Origin: JAAYLC01 sp964636665
GTDB lineage: Bacteria; Bacteroidota; Bacteroidia; Flavobacteriales; Flavobacteriaceae
Direction of reading: 5' to 3'
DNA: 37,665 nt
Assembly (NCBI GenBank): GCA_964636665.1
Contig: CAZWVT010000014.1
Coordinates: forward strand, 1-37,665
The translations under genes were made by a program, and so were the position numbers. The stretch's first letter is position 1. The number at the start of each line of letters is the position of its first letter. Below, piece by piece: positions 32,420 to 37,665 of this stretch. Under the pieces are notes generated by a model. The model worked only from the letters and a program-made list of their open reading frames with translations. It was not told where the DNA came from and did not search any database.

Positions 32420-33814
32420 TTGAAATTAACAGCACTTTATACCGATTTATATCAATTGACAATGGCACAGGTTTATTTTAATAAAAAACCTAACAGTCGT
32501 GCTGTTTTTGATTATTATTACCGAACCAATCCATTTAATGGCGGATACATTGTTTTTTCCGGTTTGGAAGATATTCTTAAAATCCTTAAAGAATACCGAT
32601 TTACAGCTTCGGATATCGAATATTTGTCACAACACAATTTCACTTCGGAATTCCTTGATTATTTAAAAACTTTTAAATTCAACGGAAATATATTTTCCGT
32701 TAGAGAAGGGGATGTCGTTTTTCCTGACTGCCCGATTTTACAAGTAGAAGCAAATATTATCGAAGCACAGATTATTGAAACGGTTTTATTGAATATTTTA
32801 AACTTCCAATCGCTCATCGCAACAAAAGCAAGCAGAATAAGACATATTGCTACTGACGAGATTTTACTGGAAATGGGACTTCGGCGTTCTCATGCAACCG
32901 GCGGATATTACGCCACACGTGCATCAATTATCGGAGGATTTGACAGTACGAGCAATGTGTTGGCAGCAAAAGATTACAACATTCCTTGCTCCGGAACAAT
33001 GGCGCATTCTTTTATTCAATCCTATCAAAATGAATTACAAGCATTTCGTGATTTTGCTGAAATAAGACCAAAAGAGTGTGTTCTATTAGTAGATACTTTT
33101 AACACGTTAAAAAGTGGAATTCCAAATGCAATTACAGTTGCAAAAGAGATGGAAAATCGCAGAGAAAAATTGACCGGCGTTCGATTAGACAGTGGGGATT
33201 TGGCATATCTGGCAAAAGAAAGCAGAAAAATGTTGGACGCTGCCGGTTTGGATTATGTGAAAATTGTCGTTTCGAATCAATTGGATGAATATGTAATTAA
33301 AAGTTTAAAAGAACAAAAAGCGCCTATTGATATTTACGGCGTCGGAACGAATTTAGTAACCGGTCATCCCAATGCGGCTTTGGGAGGTGTTTATAAACTT
33401 TCAGAATACAACGGAGAACCGCGAATGAAACTTTCTGAAAACATCGAGAAAATTTCTATTCCACATCAAAAACAAGTATATCGGATGATTTCCGAAAACG
33501 GAATGTTTTATGGCGCAGATGCAATTTCAATGGCTGATGAAATTAATCTTACACTAATGGAACATCCATTTGATGATAGAAAGCGATTAAAATTAGATAT
33601 ATTTACACAAGAACCCTTATTAGTTCAAATAATAAAAACCGGAGAAAGAATTTCTACATCTTATAAACTGAACGAAATAGTTGATTATTCTAAAGAACGC
33701 TTGGAAAAACTACCTGAAGAATTCAAACGTTTTCAGAATCCGCATATTTATAAAGTAGGATTGAGTGAGAAATTAAAAAGGGTTCAGAAAGACATTATTA
33801 TCGAACATCAATAA
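32420..33814 (+). CDS. pncB: Nicotinate phosphoribosyltransferase
   Basis: The 464-residue enzyme joins nicotinate to PRPP to give nicotinate mononucleotide in the Preiss-Handler NAD salvage pathway, in the cytoplasm. Typical segments are TALYTDLYQLTMAQVYF at the N-terminus, MGLRRSHATGGYYATRASIIGG near residues 153-174, DTFNTLKSGIPNA near 226-238, and IYGVGTNLVTG near 304-314. The ATG-less start is a TTG at 32420, because the next Met (in LTMAQ) would cut off conserved residues. The nicotinamidase gene follows after 8 bases, so the two form an operon that turns nicotinamide into NaMN. Confidence 0.95.
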   Translation: MKLTALYTDLYQLTMAQVYFNKKPNSRAVFDYYYRTNPFNGGYIVFSGLEDILKILKEYRFTASDIEYLSQHNFTSEFLDYLKTFKFNGNIFSVREGDVVFPDCPILQVEANIIEAQIIETVLLNILNFQSLIATKASRIRHIATDEILLEMGLRRSHATGGYYATRASIIGGFDSTSNVLAAKDYNIPCSGTMAHSFIQSYQNELQAFRDFAEIRPKECVLLVDTFNTLKSGIPNAITVAKEMENRREKLTGVRLDSGDLAYLAKESRKMLDAAGLDYVKIVVSNQLDEYVIKSLKEQKAPIDIYGVGTNLVTGHPNAALGGVYKLSEYNGEPRMKLSENIEKISIPHQKQVYRMISENGMFYGADAISMADEINLTLMEHPFDDRKRLKLDIFTQEPLLVQIIKTGERISTSYKLNEIVDYSKERLEKLPEEFKRFQNPHIYKVGLSEKLKRVQKDIIIEHQ

Positions 33815-33822
33815 AAAACGAG

Positions 33823-34431
33823 ATGAAAACTTTAATCATAATAGACGTGCAAAATGATTTTATTCCCGGAGGATCACTGGCAGTTCCGGAAGGCGATAAA
33901 ATTGTACCAATAATAAATTCGATTCAAGATAAATTTGATTTGATTGTAGCTTCTCAAGATTGGCATCCTGAACATCATATCAGTTTTGCATCGAATCACG
34001 CCGGAAAAAAAGTATTCGATAAAATCGAAATCCACGGACATCAACAAACCCTTTGGCCGAACCACTGCGTTCAGGAAAGCAAAGGTGCCGAGTTTCATCC
34101 TGATTTGGATACACGACGTATAGAAGCGATTTTCAGAAAAGGAACTGATAAAAATATAGATAGCTACAGCGTTTTTTACGATAACGGACATTTAAAATCC
34201 ACCGGATTGACCGGATATTTAAAAGCCCAAGGAACTTCTCAACTTTATATGTGTGGGTTGGCATCTGATTTTTGTGTTTATTACTCATTAATGGACGCAT
34301 TTAAAGAAGGATTTGCCTGTTTCTTTATTGAAGATGCTTCAAGACCAATCAATCCCGATGAATTGGAAAAACAAAAAGCAGAAATGCAACATCTCGGAAT
34401 TCAGATAATTTCTGCTTCAGATATTGAGTAA
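33823..34431 (+). CDS. pncA: Nicotinamidase
   Basis: The 202-residue enzyme deamidates nicotinamide to nicotinate, supplying PncB. The triad is seen as Asp8 in IIIDVQNDF, a Lys in IFRKGTDKNIDSYS, and a Cys in GLASDFCVYYS. Metal ligands occur in SQDWHPEHH (Asp, His, His). The FIPGGSLAVPEGD and HCVQ segments are family-typical. The length is close to E. coli PncA (213). It starts 8 bases after pncB and is probably translated from the same mRNA. It is cytoplasmic. Confidence 0.97.
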   Translation: MKTLIIIDVQNDFIPGGSLAVPEGDKIVPIINSIQDKFDLIVASQDWHPEHHISFASNHAGKKVFDKIEIHGHQQTLWPNHCVQESKGAEFHPDLDTRRIEAIFRKGTDKNIDSYSVFYDNGHLKSTGLTGYLKAQGTSQLYMCGLASDFCVYYSLMDAFKEGFACFFIEDASRPINPDELEKQKAEMQHLGIQIISASDIE

Positions 34432-34482
34432 TAAGATAGAAATACTTAATTTTAGGAGTTATTAATCTTAAATATACTAATT

Positions 34483-34722
34483 ATGTCAGAGACAGTACAA
34501 TTGATACCGAATAACTCATTGATTACCAAAACTCCCGAAGAAGGTAGACAACTTGCAATTAAAATGGCACGGTTAATTATTAAGGTGACTCAACCCGATG
34601 CTGCAATGCGTGAGAAATTGCGTCCGGATTATGCAGAAGACGCGTCAATGTTAATTATGATAAGTCAGGTTGTGGCTACAGAATTTGCAACCATAGCAGC
34701 AGCAAATAATTATTGGAGATGA
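34483..34722 (+). CDS. Small conserved-looking protein of unknown function
   Basis: The 79-residue soluble protein starts MSETVQLIPNNSLITKTPEE and continues with helical segments (GRQLAIKMARLIIKVTQ, AAMREKLRPDYAEDASMLIMISQVVATEFATIAAA), ending NYWR. It has no signal peptide, no Cys and no recognised motif. Codon use looks like that of its neighbours. It follows pncA by 51 bases on the same strand and could be part of that transcript, but I see no link to NAD. I do not recognise its family. Confidence 0.6.
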   Translation: MSETVQLIPNNSLITKTPEEGRQLAIKMARLIIKVTQPDAAMREKLRPDYAEDASMLIMISQVVATEFATIAAANNYWR

Positions 34723-34743
34723 TTATTTTACAATACAAAAAAA

Positions 34744-34773
34744 GAATCCTGAGTTTTTTGGAACTCAGGATTC
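34744..34773 (-). terminator. Strong intrinsic terminator for the YtxH-like gene
   Basis: GAATCCTGAGTT (34744-34755) pairs perfectly with AACTCAGGATTC (34762-34773) over a 6-base loop, a 12-bp stem. A run of seven A on the plus strand (34737-34743) becomes the U-tract on the minus strand, so the terminator is for the minus-strand gene. The plus-strand gene ending at 34722 gets the hairpin without a U-tract. Confidence 0.9.
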
Positions 34774-34799
34774 TCAGACAGCATATTCAATAAATCAAT

Positions 34800-35099
34800 T
34801 TATGATTTAATGCTATCAACTTTCTTCTCAGCCTTGTTTTTGTATTCTTGTGCTTTGTCAGCAGCTTTTGATTTTACTTCATTGTACTTTTCTGAAGTTT
34901 TATCTTTGATTTCGTCATATTTTCCGGAAATCTTGCCTTCCATTTCTTTGGCTTTGTTTTTTAATCGCTGACCGGTAGAATTTACTTTGTCTTTAAGTTC
35001 TTGTCTTTCTTCGGGAGACAGACTTCGGTACTTCCAATAGGCATAAGCCCCGGCAGCGGCTAATCCTAAACCTGCTAATAATCCAACTCGCTTTTTCAT
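34800..35099 (-). CDS. YtxH-like membrane-anchored coiled-coil protein
   Basis: The 99-residue protein has one N-terminal membrane segment (about 5-22, VGLLAGLGLAAAGAYAYW), then a highly charged Lys/Glu-rich region with repeats of the type KDKTSEKYNEVKSKA and KAQEYKNKAEKK. The layout resembles the YtxH/gas-vesicle-like small proteins linked to general stress, in which the charged part forms a long helix or coiled coil. The C-terminal part is probably cytoplasmic if the positive tail follows the inside rule. It has its own terminator. It is divergent from the helicase gene, with 223 bases between them. Function unproven. Confidence 0.7.
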   Translation of the reverse strand: MKKRVGLLAGLGLAAAGAYAYWKYRSLSPEERQELKDKVNSTGQRLKNKAKEMEGKISGKYDEIKDKTSEKYNEVKSKAADKAQEYKNKAEKKVDSIKS

Positions 35100-35166
35100 A
35101 AATTTGTTTGTTTTTGTTTTTCTAAATTTGATGTAAATATAGATTGAAAATGTAAAATATAAGATG

Positions 35167-35209
35167 TTTTAAATACACTTTAATACTTATTTAGCATAGT
35201 GTTTAAAAT
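35167..35209. other. Imperfect AT-rich inverted repeat in the YtxH-helicase intergenic region
   Basis: TTTTAAATACACT (35167-35179) and AGTGTTTAAAAT (35198-35209) are inverted copies apart from a two-base insertion, with an 18-base loop. The 223-base gap otherwise holds only the helicase promoter element, its ribosome-binding site and no open frame I can support. Confidence 0.25.
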
Positions 35210-35280
35210 AATCATAAAACATGAACTCGGCACAAAAGTCAATTAAACAATAAAAGTTCGTCAAGAGCATAAAAAGTACG

Positions 35281-35288
35281 TATTTTTG
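35281..35288 (+). promoter_or_regulatory. Predicted -7 promoter element for the helicase gene
   Basis: TATTTTTG is a perfect TAnnTTTG, located 34 bases before the ATG. No TTG is found at the -33 distance. Confidence 0.45.
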
Positions 35289-35305
35289 CATCCCACAAAA
35301 TTTAT

Positions 35306-35314
35306 AAGAAGGAG
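35306..35314 (+). promoter_or_regulatory. Strong Shine-Dalgarno sequence, unusual in this window
   Basis: AAGAAGGAG lies 8 bases before the ATG at 35323. Most starts in the window have only AT-rich leaders, as is normal in Bacteroidota, so this textbook site stands out and fixes the start. Confidence 0.7.
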
Positions 35315-35322
35315 AATTTTCA

Positions 35323-36885
35323 ATGATTGATGATATAGAACTTTTACGATCTGTTCAAGATAAAAAAACTGATAAAGAATTATACAATTATCAAAAAGGA
35401 GCGATTGAACAGATTTTTGAAAAATTTAAATCAGCTCCCGAAGACTATCACTTATTGTATCAACTGCCAACAGGAGGAGGGAAGACCGTAATTTTTTCTG
35501 AAATTGTAAGACAGTATCTCAAAATACATAAAAAAAAGGTGTTGGTGATGACGCATCGCATTGAGTTATGCCGTCAAACTTCTGAGATGCTTACCAGTTT
35601 TGGAGTGATTAACAAAGTAGTAAACAGCACTGCAGATCTTTCTGATCAGAATGAATACAGTTGTTTTGTAGCGATGGTCGAAACTTTAAACAACAGACTA
35701 AATGACGATAAATTAGACATTTCAGACGTTGGTTTGGTAATCATTGATGAAGCACATTACAACTCGTTTACCAAATTGTTTAAATTTTTTGAAAGCTCAT
35801 TTATCTTAGGCGTTACGGCAACTCCGTTAAGTTCTAATCGGAATTTGCCGATGAAAGATAATTACGATGAGTTGATTGTTGGAGAAAGTATCCGTTCGTT
35901 GATTGACAATGAGTTTCTGGCCGAAATAGAAATGATTCATTACAATTTGGGACTCACCTCATTAGAAGTGGGACCACACGGCGATTATACCGTAAAATCT
36001 TCGGATGATTTATATTCTGCTACCGGAATGTTGGATAAGTTGGTATCAGCTTATTTAAGTCATGCAAAAGGTTCTAAAACATTAATTTTCAATAACGGTA
36101 TTAACACATCGATTCAGGTTTATTATTATTTGCGTGCAGCAGGACTGCCCATTAAACACTTGGATAATACAGCGACAAAAAGTCAACGAAAAGAAATTTT
36201 GGATTGGTTTAGAACCACACCTGATGCAATTTTAACTTCGGTAAGCATTCTGACAACCGGATTTGATGAACCTACAATTGACACGATTATTCTAAACCGT
36301 GCTACACGTTCACTGACTTTGTATTTTCAGATGATAGGAAGGGGATCGCGGATTTTAAATAACAAATCTTCATTTAAAGTCATTGATTTAGGAAATAATT
36401 ATCCGCGATTTGGTTCGTGGGATTCACCAATTGATTGGCAGTCGATTTTCCGTTATCCTGATTATTATCTAGACAGATTGTTGAGTGATGAAGAATTAGA
36501 AAGTAATTTCGAATATGAAATGACACCGGAAGTTCGGGAAAAATTTCAAAATTCCGATTCGATTCATTTTAATATGAAAGACGCTTATGAAAAAGCTCAA
36601 AAAGCCGGAGAATCCACCAAAGTAATTTTAGAACGTTCCATTGAACAGCATTCCAAAATTTGTATAGAAAATAGTGAGGATGTTTACGATGCATTAAATT
36701 TGGTTAAACTTTTAGATGAAGAAATAGACGACCGCATTGATAAATACTGTAAATGCATCAGTAAAAGCACACATAACTTTAGAAGTTGGCTTCGAGATGA
36801 TTACAAACAAAAATTACGTAATTACCTGCGTCAGAACTTTGATGAAATTTTCGAGGAAATTCACGGTTATCCGCCTGAGGAATAA
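35323..36885 (+). CDS. SF2 DEAD/DEAH-box helicase, conserved in Flavobacteriia
   Basis: The 520-residue protein is a superfamily 2 helicase or translocase of the COG1061-like group. Motif I is LPTGGGKT with Lys54; motif II is DEAH (142-145); motif III is GVTATPLSS (163-171). The second RecA domain has TLIFNNGINTS, SVSILTTGFDEP (motif V) and QMIGRGSRIL (motif VI). Residues of about 380-520 form a C-terminal region I cannot assign, rich in charged helices. There is no nuclease or DNA-methylase partner nearby, so a restriction system is not indicated. I recall close homologues as a single gene in many Flavobacteriia. A DNA-repair or RNA role is possible. Its stop codon directly abuts the stop of nadB on the opposite strand. 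Confidence 0.9.
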   Translation: MIDDIELLRSVQDKKTDKELYNYQKGAIEQIFEKFKSAPEDYHLLYQLPTGGGKTVIFSEIVRQYLKIHKKKVLVMTHRIELCRQTSEMLTSFGVINKVVNSTADLSDQNEYSCFVAMVETLNNRLNDDKLDISDVGLVIIDEAHYNSFTKLFKFFESSFILGVTATPLSSNRNLPMKDNYDELIVGESIRSLIDNEFLAEIEMIHYNLGLTSLEVGPHGDYTVKSSDDLYSATGMLDKLVSAYLSHAKGSKTLIFNNGINTSIQVYYYLRAAGLPIKHLDNTATKSQRKEILDWFRTTPDAILTSVSILTTGFDEPTIDTIILNRATRSLTLYFQMIGRGSRILNNKSSFKVIDLGNNYPRFGSWDSPIDWQSIFRYPDYYLDRLLSDEELESNFEYEMTPEVREKFQNSDSIHFNMKDAYEKAQKAGESTKVILERSIEQHSKICIENSEDVYDALNLVKLLDEEIDDRIDKYCKCISKSTHNFRSWLRDDYKQKLRNYLRQNFDEIFEEIHGYPPEE

Positions 36886-37665
36886 TCAAGGGAAATTCAT
36901 TGAAGTTAATTTAGAATATTGAATTTTCGCATCGATTATTAAAGTTGCGACTATTGTCATGTTCTCCAATTCAACCGTTTCAAGATTTTTTATATTCGAC
37001 GAAGTAAGGAGTTTGGTTTCTTCATAAATTTCAGTAATTCTTTCTTTGGCAAAATCTAAAGGAAGTTGATTTAAGAAACCTTGCGTAATTATTTTTTGTA
37101 ATTTTTGCCGTATTTCAGTTGCTTGTAAATTGTTATTATTCGTAGAAATTTGAAAGGAGGGAAGGGGGTGATTTTCAATTTTTGGCGACGTAAACATTTC
37201 ATTGTTTTCAACTAAGTATTCTGAGCATTGATGTGCATAAACCAACGCTTCCAACAAGGAATTTGATGCCAATCGGTTGTTGCCGTGCAAACCTGTATAA
37301 GAACATTCACCAATGGCAAACAATCTCGGAACGGTTGTCTGAGAATTTTTATCGACAACAATGCCTCCACATTGATAGTGGGCAACAGGAAATATTGGAA
37401 TTAAATCTGTTTTGGGAGATAATCCAATATTATTGCAATAAGCAACTATCGTGGGAAAATGATTATTAAAATCATTCTCGTCGAGATGTCTGCAATCTAG
37501 ATAAACAAATTCTGTCCCGTTTTTTTTCATTTCAGTTTCAATGGCTTCTGAAACGATATCACGTGTGGCAAGTTCTCCGCGAACATCATGTTTAAAAACA
37601 AAACGCTCACCTTTCTGATTGATTATATAAGCTCCAAAACCTCTAACGGCTTCCGAAATTAGAAA
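36886..37665 (-). CDS. nadB: L-aspartate oxidase, C-terminal part (runs off window)
   Basis: The last 259 codons of nadB are present; the gene continues past base 37665. It oxidises aspartate to iminoaspartate with FAD in de novo NAD synthesis. Visible are LISEAVRGFGAYIINQKGERF, ELATRDIVSEAIETEM, HYQCGGIVVD near the capping domain, the FAD-binding GLHGNNRLASNSLLEALVYA, and the helical C-terminal domain. The frame reads through from the internal Met at 37530 up to the window edge without a stop, so the true start is outside. The 5' neighbour, perhaps nadA, is not visible. Confidence 0.93.
   Translation of the reverse strand, partial: FLISEAVRGFGAYIINQKGERFVFKHDVRGELATRDIVSEAIETEMKKNGTEFVYLDCRHLDENDFNNHFPTIVAYCNNIGLSPKTDLIPIFPVAHYQCGGIVVDKNSQTTVPRLFAIGECSYTGLHGNNRLASNSLLEALVYAHQCSEYLVENNEMFTSPKIENHPLPSFQISTNNNNLQATEIRQKLQKIITQGFLNQLPLDFAKERITEIYEETKLLTSSNIKNLETVELENMTIVATLIIDAKIQYSKLTSMNFP

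Noticed and set aside
35323..36885. Helicase as part of a restriction-modification or phage-defence system
   Set aside because: There is no nuclease, methylase or other defence gene beside it; neighbours are a YtxH-like protein and nadB.

Overview
The window is about 37.7 kb of AT-rich chromosome from a member of the Bacteroidota, most likely class Flavobacteriia (order Flavobacteriales). The supporting signs are a PorX-type regulator (REC + PglZ) of the type IX secretion system, an lpxC/fabZ fusion gene, duplicated lpxD, an outer-membrane receptor with an N-terminal carboxypeptidase-regulatory-like domain, promoters of the TTG / TAnnTTTG type, and mostly absent Shine-Dalgarno sequences. I cannot name the genus. 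I see no rRNA, tRNA, CRISPR array, insertion sequence, prophage or att site, and no stretch over 300 bases lacks a gene.

Layout. 1-3.5 kb (+): M14 carboxypeptidase, Lrp/AsnC regulator, YihY-family membrane protein, DJ-1/PfpI protein. 3.5-6.6 kb: small acidic protein and aroB (-), proline dehydrogenase (+), DUF4258-like membrane-anchored protein (-). 6.6-11.2 kb (-): a run read as porX, lipoprotein serpin, tsaE, then an alanine-dehydrogenase-like gene. 11.3-19.4 kb (+): HD-domain hydrolase, then lpxD, lpxC/fabZ, lpxA, efp, a second lpxD, an NTF2/SnoaL-like gene, sucD and a protein of unknown function. 19.5-24.6 kb: fabG and a von Willebrand A membrane protein (+), facing a sodium:solute symporter and a small conserved protein (-). 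24.7-28.2 kb: nnr (+), fumC (-), and a 54-residue membrane protein (+) that is easily missed. 28.2-32.3 kb (-): TonB-linked receptor, arsC-family gene and prfB with its programmed +1 frameshift. 32.4-37.7 kb: pncB-pncA and a 79-residue protein (+), a YtxH-like protein (-), an SF2 helicase (+), and the 3' part of nadB (-) running off the window edge.

How the genes work together. Three themes recur: lipid A synthesis (lpxD, lpxC/fabZ, lpxA, lpxD2), NAD supply and repair (pncB, pncA, nadB, nnr), and cell-surface physiology (PorX, serpin, receptor, symporter). The rest is mainly central metabolism and translation (aroB, fumC, sucD, fabG, efp, prfB, tsaE).

I did not find convincing evidence of an undescribed multi-gene system. 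The observations most worth follow-up are the alanine-dehydrogenase-like enzyme in which both catalytic residues (Lys and His) appear replaced, a 19-bp perfect inverted repeat in front of it, the serpin inserted beside porX, the conserved but unassigned SF2 helicase, and the overlooked small membrane protein. Promoters, starts and most functions are inferred by reading alone; no database search was possible.
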